Shown piece after piece: positions 42,866 to 52,935 of a stretch of DNA of 64,000 bases. A program made the translations under genes and the position numbers. The notes beneath the pieces were generated by a model that worked only from the letters and a program-made list of their open reading frames with translations, did not search any database and had not been told where the DNA came from. Source of the stretch: Sthenelais limicola (Eukaryota; Annelida; Polychaeta; Phyllodocida; Sigalionidae); contig OW804094.1 in NCBI GenBank assembly GCA_942159475.1, forward strand, positions 8,563,555-8,627,554. The letters are read 5' to 3'. Within the stretch, counting starts at the first letter, position 1. Every line of letters starts with the position of its first letter.

Positions 42866-44305
42866 ATGGAGTATATGCGGGAAAATTTTGTGGAATCTCA
42901 TTCAGAAGAGTTGGATCTTTTTTCTCCAGTTAATGTTGATGCGGCTGTTAGGCATAGAGAAATTCGCACATACAGACCACAATCATCGCTTACAACAGGG
43001 TCGGCTATTCAGTTCTATGTTAGTGGTTCATCAGGTGAATATTTATCTTTAAAAGACAGTACGGTTTGTGTGAGATTATGTATAGAAAATGCAGATACTA
43101 ATGCTCCAATCGATCACACTGATGCTAATGTAGCGTTAGCGAATCTTAGTCTTTCCTCTCTTTTCCGACAAGTCGAAGTCCTTATTAATGATCAACCAAC
43201 GTCTCCCGGAGTAGGACTAAACTATGCACAGAAAGCATTTATGCAGTGTGTTATGGATACAACTGCAGAGTTTCGAGATACAACAATGTTCACAGAGGGC
43301 TATTGTGCAGATGCTGGAAACTTAGACTCATTTCAAATCGGGGCAGAAGGTTCAAACATTGGGTTTAAAAAAAGACAACAGTGGACAGCTGGTGGGAAGG
43401 AAGTGGAGTTTGAAGGCCCTATCCACCTTGGGATTTGTGAGCAGCAAAAACCAATAATTAACGGAGTTCCAGTCAAAATAATTCTTCATCAAAGCGAGGA
43501 TCAGTTTAGACTGTTAGTTGGTGAACCTAGTGCTAAATACTTGAAATCAAAACGTACTAAAAGAAATGCTGGGGGAGAAGAGGATGAGGAAGAAGAAGAA
43601 GAAGAAGAAATGCAAGCAGAAGATCAACAGGAACATTCCAATAAAGACAAAAATACTTTTGGATTTCCTCAAAGAGAAAAAAGATATAGAGTTGTGATCA
43701 AAGACGTTGTGTTTAAAGCTTGTCACATTCAACTGCATCATGATGTTATGCTGGCTCATAATGAAATTTTAAAAGAACACAAAGCTGTGTACCCATTTAC
43801 GCGTGAGGATGTAAGAACATACACAATTCCAGCGGGCTCAAGCGAATGGGTACAAAACAATATTCTAATGGATGCTGTGCCTGAATCTGTTCTGATATGT
43901 TTTGTCGAGTCAGATAGAGTTACAGGGAACATTCGAAAAAACCCATACAATTTTGCAAATTTCAACATTTGGGAAATTGGATTTTATATCGATGGGAAGA
44001 GTGTGCCAGGAGATAGTATTAAATGTGATTTTGAAAATAACAACTACATTCAAGCATATCGATCTATAAAAAACAAAAATAACTCAACTTTCTGTTCTTA
44101 CTACACATACAAAAGAGGGCATGCATTTTTTAACTTCCAAATTTCAAATCCCTGCCCTAACACAACACCACTTATCCGTAAAGGACAAACACAAATAATG
44201 GTAAGATTTAAAAAACCTACAAGTCAATCAATAACAGCATTCGTATACTGCAAAACATATGCGCAAATGGAAATAGATTCTGTTCGAAATGTTAAGGTTG
44301 TTTAA
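42866..44305 (+). CDS. mcp: Major capsid protein (double jelly roll)
   Basis: This 479-residue protein corresponds to the Polinton hexon-like capsid protein that would form the icosahedral shell. The N-terminal region SPVNVDAAVRHREIRTYRPQ and following strands with ALANLSLSSLFRQVEVLIND are typical. The middle contains a glutamate run (about residues 237-250) that probably sits in a loop between the two barrels. The second barrel includes YTIPAGSSEWVQNNILMDAV and PYNFANFNIWEIGFYIDGK. The C-terminus FVYCKTYAQMEIDSVRNV closes the last strand. The gene follows the basic small protein by 13 bases. A poly(A) signal lies at 44,346. The frame is intact and full length. Confidence 0.88.
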   Translation: MEYMRENFVESHSEELDLFSPVNVDAAVRHREIRTYRPQSSLTTGSAIQFYVSGSSGEYLSLKDSTVCVRLCIENADTNAPIDHTDANVALANLSLSSLFRQVEVLINDQPTSPGVGLNYAQKAFMQCVMDTTAEFRDTTMFTEGYCADAGNLDSFQIGAEGSNIGFKKRQQWTAGGKEVEFEGPIHLGICEQQKPIINGVPVKIILHQSEDQFRLLVGEPSAKYLKSKRTKRNAGGEEDEEEEEEEEMQAEDQQEHSNKDKNTFGFPQREKRYRVVIKDVVFKACHIQLHHDVMLAHNEILKEHKAVYPFTREDVRTYTIPAGSSEWVQNNILMDAVPESVLICFVESDRVTGNIRKNPYNFANFNIWEIGFYIDGKSVPGDSIKCDFENNNYIQAYRSIKNKNNSTFCSYYTYKRGHAFFNFQISNPCPNTTPLIRKGQTQIMVRFKKPTSQSITAFVYCKTYAQMEIDSVRNVKVV

Positions 44306-44345
44306 CAGCAAATACAATGCTGTGTATATACATGTATGTTTGCAT

Positions 44346-44351
44346 AATAAA
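44346..44351 (+). terminator. Poly(A) signal after the capsid gene
   Basis: AATAAA lies 41 bases after the capsid stop, in a 90-base gap before the convergent minus-strand gene. Confidence 0.55.
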
Positions 44352-44395
44352 GTTAAGAAACAACATAATGAAAAAATAAATAAATAAATACATAC

Positions 44396-44545
44396 CTCTG
44401 ATGTTCCAGAAACGGATGCGCTCATTTCACTCAAGTTGTATATTGTGTCGCTAGATCCACATTCTTCCACATTAGCACCAGCAAGTAGAAGAGATTGTTG
44501 TTGTGATTTGCGTCTGCTTGTGGGGGGTGTTTGTTTGCTGCAACA
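44396..44545 (-). CDS. LRR-membrane protein gene, exon 3 (cytoplasmic tail)
   Basis: The exon has 50 codons in phase 0, between an acceptor (ATTAG before TGTTGC) and a donor (TCAGAG followed by GTATGT). The translation starts CCSKQTPPTSRRKSQQQ, cysteines and basic residues expected just inside a membrane, and ends EMSASVSGTSE. It contains one tyrosine (TIYNLSEM). No stop is reached, so at least one more exon should lie to the left, where the capsid gene now sits. Confidence 0.6.
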
Positions 44546-44781
44546 CTAATGATAAAAAACAAGTAAATAAATAAACATTATATGCTTTAACATTGATTCA
44601 TTCATTCATTCATTAGTGCACACTTACAAGGATATGTGAAATGTATACTGCAAATGTGTTTAACAAAATGTATGACTTGCGATGAAATAAAATTATTGTT
44701 TTACAAAAGAATAAGTGTTTGTTATATATAGGTATATACATATATATGTATGTAATTATATTGTTTGTATATCGTTCTTAC

Positions 44782-45179
44782 TTTATTTTGTGGTTCATGT
44801 ATGCATTGGGTGTATATGCAATATGCACAGAAACTCAAAGTTAGGACTATCACAAGGGTTATCAACGATACGAAAGTAAGCTTGAGCTGGTTCGAGTCCA
44901 TATCCATCCACCATTCATGATGTAGTTCTTGATCGTTAGACATAGATGACATTGTGCTCCACCCATCACCAAAGTTTAGGTTAAATATGGAGGACTCTGA
45001 GTTCGATGAAGAAGTTGAAAATGCATCACTGTTTTCATCTAGCGCAAATAAATCCCCATCATTATTATCATCATCATTATCATCATCACCATCATCATCA
45101 TCGAAATCGCTCCCATATTCACTATAATCGTCGTCATCTCCATCATTACGATCTTGCGCAAGGGCTGGGTACAGGTCTT
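44782..45179 (-). CDS. LRR-membrane protein gene, exon 2 (acidic stalk and transmembrane)
   Basis: The acceptor is AATTTTAG before AAGACCTG and the donor is AATAAA followed by GTAAGAACG. The exon encodes an acidic low-complexity stalk (YSEYGSDFDDDDGDDDNDDD), a Ser-rich stretch, then WWMDMDSNQLK and one hydrophobic helix LTFVSLITLVIVLTLSFCAY. The reading phase joins exon 1 (phase 1) and exon 3 (phase 0) without a stop. The order points to a single-pass type I membrane protein. Confidence 0.65.
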
Positions 45180-45648
45180 CTAAAATTAAAATACAAAACT
45201 ATAGGCAAAATATATATTAACTAGATGAATTGTCTACAATACTGTACGGTGATTATTATGCATGATTGGGAGCATGCATGAAAGCAGTTGTTTGAAAATA
45301 TTTCATAATTATTTTCAACCGATCTGAACACCAGATGTATATGTGTCAGGGTCTATATGTCCCATCACCTATAGATGCAGCTCTGGACTTATAAGCTCCA
45401 AGACCCGCTTGCATTGGAGTTATAGGTTTCAGGATTTATAGACTCAGATCAATACTAATCCACACCAAAAATAACCCTAAACCTAACACTTTCACTCAAA
45501 TATACTGAAAAAGTAAACATGCGTTTCATAGAACACTTCTCTCCCTGCTAAATATAACGTAATAATATGACTAGCAGATGTTAATCAATCGATTGGGATT
45601 AATAGTATGCATCATTAATCATAGAACACAAGAATAAATAAGTCATAC

Positions 45649-46132
45649 CCTGATTTTGTGTTGCGATGAAAGCTGGCGCCAAAACAGTCACTAGTCGAGT
45701 CCAGACAGATGTGGGTGGTTTCTCCGTCGCTAGATCTTTCCCGATTTTGCGCTGCTTATGTGTTCCCCTTACATGTCCTATCTTACAGTCAGAATATATG
45801 TCGTATCTAGACACTTTCGGCAAAGTTTTGCAATTAAATGATAGTTTTTGGTATCGAAGGTCAAGGGTGCGGAGGTTCATGAACTGACTAAAATATCGCT
45901 TCCTGAACTCTGTTATGTATGAATTCACGAGCACGAGTTTCCTTACTTTCTTGCTGTCCCGCAAAATCCTTATCGGAAGACCGACATTGCTGCAGGTTAC
46001 GGTGTCCCCTTGGCAAAAACATTCTCCTTCGTTCTCCCCACACTCAAAAAGTTCATGCTTAAATGCTTTTGTGTAAATTCCATAAAGAACTAATGTTAAA
46101 AATACCACGAGGTGGACGTGTGTGTGCGCCAT
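45649..46132 (-). CDS. LRR-membrane protein gene, exon 1 (signal peptide and LRR)
   Basis: The start MAHTHVHLVVFLTLVLYGIY is a classic signal peptide. A cysteine-bounded N-terminal cap (FECGENEGECFCQGDTVTCS) is followed by short leucine-rich turns (KVRKLVLVNSYITEF and MNLRTLDLRYQKL) and a closing cysteine region (FNCKTLPKV…YSDC). The exon ends CAGG followed by GTATGAC. The ATG context AAAATGGCG and a CCGGAAGT (ETS-type) motif at 46,157-46,164 look like a host promoter. The protein probably binds an extracellular ligand, but no orthologue can be named. Confidence 0.7.
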
Positions 46133-46383
46133 TTTCGTTGATAAGATCTCGCGCCTACTTCCGGTGTATCATATAAAATCTCCTACTTTGTTATTGATTA
46201 ATTTGCGTAGTATATATAGGTATGTGTAAAATCCCTTTCTCATAAACACATAAATAATAATGAAAACAAATATGACCCATGTTCATCAATCAAAATGAGA
46301 GAATAGCTCAAGTTTTTGAAACATGTCAGTGGCGCACATTCGTATTAGGGCAAGCCATTCGCACACCATACGTGTAAACAAAG

Positions 46384-46524
46384 ATGGCGGGGGGGGTTCA
46401 AAACATTAGGTTTCTGAGAAACGAAGGGTTGTTCTCACATAACACGCACACCCCCAGTATACAGTTCGGGAAAATAGCGTGGAAACTACATAAACGGTGT
46501 GTCTGTCAATTTCTTTTATTATAA
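46384..46524 (+). CDS. Small frame with host-like start context
   Basis: AAAGATGGCGGG is a good eukaryotic start and a YY1-like motif. The frame runs 46 codons (MAGGVQNIRFLRNEGLF…) to a TAA. It may be the first exon of a gene divergent from the LRR gene, with a donor near 46,498 (ACG followed by GTGTGT). No family is recognised, so this is a weak call. Confidence 0.3.
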   Translation: MAGGVQNIRFLRNEGLFSHNTHTPSIQFGKIAWKLHKRCVCQFLLL

Positions 46525-47320
46525 GACTTATCAACATGTTTAAGAAGGGGGCAGCTGTATGTGCCAGCGTAATTTGCGTGTCGCGGATAACGTGTCATAG
46601 ACTAAGTACTCATAAGTACGTAAGCGTTCGGTGATATATGTCCAGCTGGAAATGACAGGGAAACGATTACTGGGAAAGAGTCTTATGTGCAGGATAGACG
46701 AGACATAACATAAAGAGATTATCCCAATTGCAATATATCAACTCTCAAACGATTAAAGATACACATGTAAATATGTATAATCCCTTTGGTTCTTCATATT
46801 TGTAACTATGTCTAACTTGAAACAAACAACAGGGAATGGACGATCTGCTAAGCACTTCTCTATCTTTCAAGTATGGTAGTCCCATTAACAATTTGTATAA
46901 AAAAAACGGTGTTGTGGAATTATCCCGTAGTGTCCCAATTATAATCCCCCCATATGTTTGTCAATCAATCAGTCTCCATATAAACTACATGTAAACATAT
47001 ACTAACCCCCCTGTGCTCTTCTATAAACCGTATAACAGCGGTTGTTTTCTGATGTCAGACAAAACACATGCTTTTGCTGGCACTTCAAAAAATGGATTAA
47101 AAAAAAAGATTAATGGGACGTGTGTCGTGCACCCCTTTGAAAGTGCATGGGTGTTATAATGTTATATGTGAGAGCAGATATTATATGGATTAGTACATAA
47201 AATATGAAAGTGTTTAAAAGGGGGAATGGAAAATATTGAGGCAGTTACTTCTGTACGCTCGACCGTAAAGCAGTAATACATTGACGCATACATATCCACT
47301 CTCTCACATCAAACTCGGAC
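46525..47320. other. Gene-free stretch with an imperfect duplicated segment
   Basis: Two loosely similar blocks (about 46,720-46,810 and 46,920-47,040) share ATTATCCCAATT and ACATGTAAATATGTATAATC-type motifs. No gene was found. It separates the divergent LRR gene from the + gene at 47,385. Confidence 0.4.
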
Positions 47321-47327
47321 TATAAAA
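47321..47327 (+). promoter_or_regulatory. TATA box of the gene at 47,385
   Basis: TATAAAA lies 58 bases before the ATG. This is a strong match in an otherwise plain region. Confidence 0.55.
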
Positions 47328-47384
47328 CATACCTGTTTTATTCTCACATCTTTTGGATTGAAAGGAAAACTTCAAAAAATTAAT

Positions 47385-47458
47385 ATGGCTAACCAATCAT
47401 TTAATGAAGAACATTTCACCAGAAATGTACAACTAGTAGGCGGACTACAACAGCTACG
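47385..47458 (+). CDS. Two-exon gene of unknown function, exon 1
   Basis: The ATG in TTAATATGG opens MANQSFNEEHFTRNVQLVGG and then LQQL. It ends at CTACG followed by GTAAGT, a strong donor in phase 2. Exon 2 at 47,911 joins without a stop. Confidence 0.6.
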
Positions 47459-47910
47459 GTAAGTCTATTTATTTTGCATTTGTTATTGCTGTTTTGTTTA
47501 TGTTTGTTGTTTGTTTTGTTGTTTTTTTTTTTTTATTTTTTTTTTTTTTTTTTATTTATTTATACTTACATACGCGCATATGCGTATATATTTATATATG
47601 AATATATATGTGTGTGTGTGATTTATGAGTTGTGAGGATATATGTTGTAGTGAAGATATGTTGTGTATGATGTATATGGTATGCAAGCAATATATATGTA
47701 TACATATTTATTATTCGTATATCCATATATGTATATATTAATAGGATACAAGTGTATTGTTTACTTTATAGTATAGTTCAAAGAAAATTAGTTTTGTTGT
47801 ATATATATATATATATATATATATATACTAATGTTGATATATTTGTTTTCATGGTAATGTTTATTTTCCAAACAAATTAAGAACATATTTTTTACTTCTT
47901 CATTACTCAG
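47459..47910 (+). other. Intron with poly-T and (TA)n tracts
   Basis: It runs from GTAAGT to TACTCAG. It contains a poly-T tract at about 47,521-47,557 and a (TA)n run at about 47,802-47,826. Confidence 0.6.
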
Positions 47911-48136
47911 AAATGACATCACGGACACATTCTCCGCAATAAAGCTGTATGCGGACAGTCAAATTGACCACATAATCCAAATGGCTCGAATGACTCAGTA
48001 TGACAGCATGGTGATTATGGATCGAATGCAATCATCGCTTGAGGCAAGAGCCACATCTGTAATTTCACAACTATTGGATGACATGCAAGTGTACACTCGA
48101 ATATTAATTCTTACAGTACATGGGTCAGATTTTTAG
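47911..48136 (+). CDS. Two-exon gene of unknown function, exon 2
   Basis: The exon continues as NDITDTFSAIKLYADSQIDH and further helical sequence (IIQMARMTQYDSMVIMDRMQ, SSLEARATSVISQLLDDMQ). The heptad-like spacing suggests a coiled coil of about 70 residues. The frame then enters a family B MITE at 48,121 and stops at 48,136 inside it, so the C-terminus is either supplied by the MITE or removed by a donor that I did not identify. The protein would be 99 residues if unspliced. No family is recognised. Confidence 0.5.
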
Positions 48137-48357
48137 AAAATGTACAATTGGCAGCTCTACACATTTAGGAAATTTTCCTAAATTAGATTGAATAATGGTC
48201 AATACTGGGTATATCTGAGTATATTTTGTATTGCCTTGGTTCAAGCGATTGGTTTGGTTATGTTGAACAGAATTTTTAACTTTATTTTCTTCAGAAAATT
48301 GAGTTATTTGAGAGGATTATTGAAGGTGAATTGTACATTTTCTGAAAATCTGACCCA
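48121..48357 (+). mobile_element. Family B MITE
   Basis: This is a full copy from TGGGTCAGATTTTTAGAAAA to TTTTCTGAAAATCTGACCCA. It supplies the stop codon of the upstream frame and marks the return of the repeat-rich background after the Polinton region. Confidence 0.85.
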
Positions 48358-48411
48358 CATGTGCAAAAAGGTAGAAACTAATCATCTGACGAGCCGCATG
48401 AGCTTGACATT

Positions 48412-48826
48412 TGTGATGTGTTTCAAGAAAATCAGTCATAAGTCGCAAAATTGATATATTATTTTTCAAAGTGTTTTTTTCACAAGATCATATTATTGTA
48501 ATGTTCTAATCTTTGAGGAGTCCATCACCTTTAGCTATATCAATCGATGTATCAAATTTCAGGACAATCTATGTAACATATCCTTGCGTTTTAAAGGTCC
48601 TTATATGGAGTATATTTGGTTACATTACTGTTTATTGACCCCAAGAAATATTGGAAAATTTCTTTTTCAAAAACGAAAATATCAAACTTTAAATCTAGAA
48701 ATACTTATTTGATTATTAGACTGTTTACTATCATTGGAATCGGCTTGATTTCATCTTTTCAAATATAATGGTATCTCAAAATCTATTTTTTGCGACCTAT
48801 GGCTCATTTTCCTGAAACACATCACA
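48412..48826 (-). mobile_element. Family A MITE
   Basis: This is a full copy from TGTGATGTGTTTCAAGAAAA to TTTTCCTGAAACACATCACA, lying 54 bases after the family B copy. Confidence 0.85.
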
Positions 48827-48936
48827 TTTATCATGATTTGGAGCGCTATAATCTGCCTACCCTAATGGCCATCTATACACAGGGACTTGTTTAAAAGCCC
48901 ATCTCGAATAGAAACCAGGGATTTGGGGGTCAATTC

Positions 48937-48980
48937 AATTCAAGAATTCTTTATTGCTGATGTTGATACAATAAGGTGGT
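48937..48980 (-). repeat. Possible LINE 3' tail, minus strand
   Basis: CAATTCAATTCAAGAATTCT followed by TTTATTGC reads on the minus strand as a poly(A)-signal-like AATAAAG followed by a short tandem repeat, typical of a LINE end. No coding part is attached. Confidence 0.35.
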
Positions 48981-49256
48981 CCAACTATCTAAATAAACAT
49001 GCGTTTAAATAGGTCTTCCATTGGGTGCCTGATTCCTGTTTTTGAGCTTTCTTTTGTTACTCTAGTTTTGTTATGGTTTCTAATACTAACATGGAGGTTT
49101 AATGAGATGATACAATACAATGGTTTTTCGAGTATGAAACATTGCTGAGTGTTTTATAATAACGAGATGGAGATATTCAGTATTTTTACAGGTTGTAAGA
49201 TCGGTATAGGGGTTATATACAGAGTCATGAAAACAATAAAAGCCTTTCTCAAATAT

Positions 49257-49766
49257 ATGGTCGAATCCCACCAAATGACCCCAAAACTGTTTTTATTCAG
49301 CAGAATGGTGTAAAAACGGAACTATAGAGGCCACCCCTTATTTCTCGAGTTGGAATAAAGGATAACATTGTGAAGAATATATGTTGAAAGTTTCATTGAA
49401 ATCTGGGCATTCATCTTTTCCTGGGGAAAATTTGATATGAACATATGAACTCAGATAAGTAAAGGTCACTATTTAAGCTAAAACCTGTATGGTTATTTCA
49501 TATTCCACTACCCATAGAGCTGTATATGATCAATTTGGGTTTGATTATTGACAGGAAATATGCTATTTGGCTATAGCATTCGGAACTAACACTTTTAGTA
49601 CAGTAATCCATTTGATGGCTCATTGTAGTAAAATAAATAAGAAATAAGAAGAATAAGAAAAGTTCTGCATTCTTAAACCTATAGCCGTCCTAACCACAAC
49701 CTATCTAAGAAAACAAATAAACTTCAGAAAATAATGATTTGGGGTCATTTGGTGGGATTCGACCAT
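49257..49766. mobile_element. 510-bp MITE with 29-bp inverted ends
   Basis: The ends are ATGGTCGAATCCCACCAAAT and GACCCC, mirrored by GGGGTCATTTGGTGGGATTC and GACCAT. An AT-rich TATA-type flank lies on both sides. No coding frame was found. No second copy was seen in this window. Confidence 0.75.
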
Positions 49767-50180
49767 ATATATATTATATATATAAATCTTTCTTCAAGTT
49801 GATCAGTACAGTTACACGAAATGGACTGGAGCCTCTGCGAACAGATCTTCCTGGTCCGCCCATAAGCCGGGGGTTTCAAATATTAGCATTTTAGACTTTT
49901 ACATCTAATACAAATGCCCTATTATGGTATAAGTACAGTTGGAGGAGGGTTTGTAGACGAATACTGGTGTCGGTTTATACAAGCAGTATTACAATTATTG
50001 AGCAAGATCAAGCATGTCCAGTCAATATTTGGGCTTCAAGGAGTGGCCGCCTTAATGAAATAAATATTATATTCTACTCAGGGACAAAGCTCCACTCTAT
50101 CTCCATCTATTATATCGACCTGTTTGTTCTCATTCTCTCCATAGGTGCATGTCAATGATAACAAGAAGTCAAATGCAATA

Positions 50181-50414
50181 TGGGTCAGATTTTCAGAAAA
50201 TGTACAATTCGCCTTCGCCAATCCTCTCAAATAACCCACATTTAAGACAAACATGAGCTTCAAAATGTAGTTTAACATAACAGAACTGATACTTTGAATC
50301 AATGCGATAATATATTTAATACAGGAAAATATATATATACCTGCTATTCATCATTTTTTAGCCTGATTTATGAGAATTTCCTAAAATGTGTACACTTTCT
50401 GGAAATCGCACCCA
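50181..50414 (-). mobile_element. Family B MITE
   Basis: It runs from TGGGTCAGATTTTCAGAAAA to ACTTTCTGGAAATCGCACCC. TA flanks both ends. Confidence 0.8.
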
Positions 50415-50421
50415 TATATTG

Positions 50422-50733
50422 CAGAGAAATGAGCCACAAGTCGCAAAACATGGATTTTGAGATATCGTTATATTTGAGAAGATGAGATCAAGCTGATTCT
50501 AATGATGGTAAACAGTTGGTCATCTAATAAGTATTTCTATATTTTAAATTTGATATTTTTACTTTTGAAAAAAATGTTTGCAATATTTTTGGAAATTTAG
50601 TAAATGTATTCATGCTGCAAGCAGCGTTAAGCACTCTCAAAATGAAAACATTCACAAAAAGACATCTTGTGAATGAATCAGTTTGAAAAATACGTTTTGT
50701 GACTTATGACTCATTTTCCTGAAACAAATCACA
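50422..50733 (+). mobile_element. Family A MITE, internally deleted
   Basis: It starts GAGAAATGAGCCACAAGTCG and ends TTTTCCTGAAACAAATCACA. It is about 90 bp shorter than full copies because of a central deletion near 50,600. Confidence 0.75.
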
Positions 50734-50776
50734 AATGTCCCTATATACTTTCTCCTGATGACTTATAGAGAGTGAG

Positions 50777-51470
50777 ACATTTGATAAGTATTTTTATATT
50801 TTACGAAAGTTTTATTTACAAGTTCTCTTTGCTAGAATAGTATCATATTAATTTGGAGTAGCTAGCTCTGAAAGTCTTATCAATACATGTATCAAATTTC
50901 AAGAAAATATATAAAATATAGAATATAAAATATCCATGCATTTCTAAGCTCATCCTATAGAGTATGATTAGCTACCTTCGTCCTCCCACAAATATTGCAA
51001 ACATTTTTTTCAAAAGTAGAAATATCAAATTTATAATATAGACTTATTTATTACATGTCCTTAATATTTACGATCAATATAATCAGCTTGATCTCATCTT
51101 CTGTAGAGGTGATTATGTGTAGGAGCACGGCGTAGGTGGAGGGTTTTCTTTTATTTATTTATTACTTAGACTATATACTCTTACTGTATTCACTTATAGA
51201 GAGATTATATTTGTCTGTATTGCTTTCTTTTATTGAAGATGGAACGAATGAGTCTCACTTCTTTTTTTGGTATCTATTTAGAAGTATAGAACAAATTGTA
51301 TGCTAGAGTAATGTTTATTTGTAAACCAAACCATCAGGCTACTCTGAGAATATTTATGCTAGATGTATAAAAATGTTTAATAGTCCTGAATAAAATATTT
51401 ACAAATCATTCTCAAATATGATATGTCAAAATCTTTTGCGACTTGTAACTCATTTCCCTAAAACACATGT
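50777..51470 (-). mobile_element. Family A MITE with an insertion
   Basis: The interior and the right end (TTTTGCGACTTGTAACTCAT) are family A, but about 310 bp of unrelated sequence (about 51,102-51,410) split the right part. The insert carries TTTATTTATTTATTAC and no coding frame. Confidence 0.6.
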
Positions 51471-51664
51471 CTCTTGCTCGCGCACGCTGCACACACAACA
51501 TATAGATATATGTGCGCATATCATTGTTCAAATACTTCCCACAAGGGGGAGCTAATTTCAATATGGTACTATTTTTACTTCTTCTCTACCTCTTTTATAT
51601 CTGATGACGGTCCGCCACCCCTCGACTGTTAGTATGTGAACCTAAATTACCATTGAAACTAACA

Positions 51665-52102
51665 AGGGTCAGGTGACCAGAAAATGTACAATCACCAGCT
51701 CTACACATTCATTAAATTCTGCTAAATTAGGCTGGAACTAGCCGAACCATCAACCCTATACCTGGCTACGGTGTATGCGTGAATGCCAGTCATTTGAATG
51801 GGTAGTATGTACCGCTAGGCTGGAACATGATAAATACCAGGTATATCTGAGTAGAGTTGGCATCGAGCTGATTCAAGGGATGTGACAATTCACATTCAGA
51901 AACCCCTCCCAAATAACCCGAATTTAATATAAAAATGAGTCTTCTCAAAACACAATTCAACATAACCAGATAGATCCTTTGAATCAACTCAACACCAAAT
52001 ATACTCAGATATAGCAAGTATTCATCATTTTCAGTCGAATTTAGCAGAATTTATTTTTATGTCTGGAGCTACCAATTGTACATTTTCTCGTGACCTGACC
52101 CA
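51665..52102 (+). mobile_element. Composite of two family B MITEs
   Basis: The outer ends are GGGTCAGGTGACCAGAAAAT and TTTTCTCGTGACCTGACCCA. In the middle, parts of two B copies in opposite senses meet near 51,880, suggesting nested insertion or recombination between copies. Confidence 0.6.
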
Positions 52103-52141
52103 TATAGCTGCTCATTGCGCATAATCTATTTTTAAACTCTT

Positions 52142-52450
52142 CAATGAAGATATCAATAATTGTATCATTACAGGAAAGTCCACTCTTAGTCAGAGAAACA
52201 CTAATGAACCTGGCACCAATACAAGTGCCTTATTTACGTGTTCAAAGATGGCGTCCAAAGCATGCATTGAGCCGTGTTTGTCTATTTGTCGTCTGGCACA
52301 CAGTGACGTCAGCAAACAGCCATTGCCTGGCGACGCTTCTTTATGTCGTCTGCTCGTTTAATCACAATCAAGACACGAGTAATGACATGGGCAGGTACAT
52401 GTACACGTGGAATGAATGATTTCATTATCACTTACCTACAGCTACTCCGC
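52142..52450 (+). repeat. Inverted duplicate of the 25.7-26.3 kb segment, without the MITE
   Basis: This copy matches the minus strand of 25,700-26,280 but lacks the family B element at 25,762-25,998. It therefore records the state before that insertion. A poly-C tract follows at about 52,450. Confidence 0.7.
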
Positions 52451-52773
52451 CCCCCCCCCCCGCCCCCTAACCCAGCCCCCTGTAGCCATCCAACACCACC
52501 ACTAACACCCACAAAAAACAGGTTTATGTTAGTGTGTGAGTGAGATTGGTTGCTTTATGCCCTTATTAACACATTGAAGGTTATATCAAGGGCGGGAGAG
52601 CTGAGAGGGAGGCAGTTTATGGTCATACCCAGAAAATAGAGATAGAGAAGAAGGGAGAGAGAGACAGAGCAAAGAGTCAGAAAGGCACTTATTAGTCATA
52701 CCCAGGACCAAAGGTTGATGTTAAGGTGTGACTAAGTTATAAAGAAGTATAATGAAAGGAACTCAGAAACACG

Positions 52774-52935
52774 TTTCCCTATGGGCATTTGAGTGCAATC
52801 ATTGCACTCACTATTGCGTTCACATAGCGCAATGATTGTGCAATGTGACCGCAATGGGTGTAACCACTTATTGCGCTATGTGACCGCAATAGCCATTGCG
52901 CAATGAAAACGCTATGTGACTGCAATAGAACAGGC
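52774..52935. mobile_element. ATTGC-rich element end, CCCTATGGGCA terminus
   Basis: CCCTATGGGCATTTGAGTGC is followed by many ATTGC and GCAAT motifs, with repeated TAGCGCAATGATTGTGCAAT-like palindromes. The terminus is related to the ends of the nested element at 5,071-6,794 and to the mirror-image end at 62,686-62,696. Confidence 0.5.

Larger units (their letters stand above)
27450..44394 (+). mobile_element. Polinton/Maverick (adintovirus-like) integrated element, ends undefined
   Basis: A single-strand gene set is present: PolB, packaging ATPase, integrase with chromodomain, penton-like protein and double-jelly-roll capsid protein. Excluding the 4.95-kb inserted transposon, the coding core is about 11-12 kb, shorter than usual Polintons. 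No adenain-like protease frame was found. The limits given are the putative polB promoter and the 3' side of the capsid gene, not proven termini. All core frames other than polB are open, so decay is modest. Confidence 0.8.
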
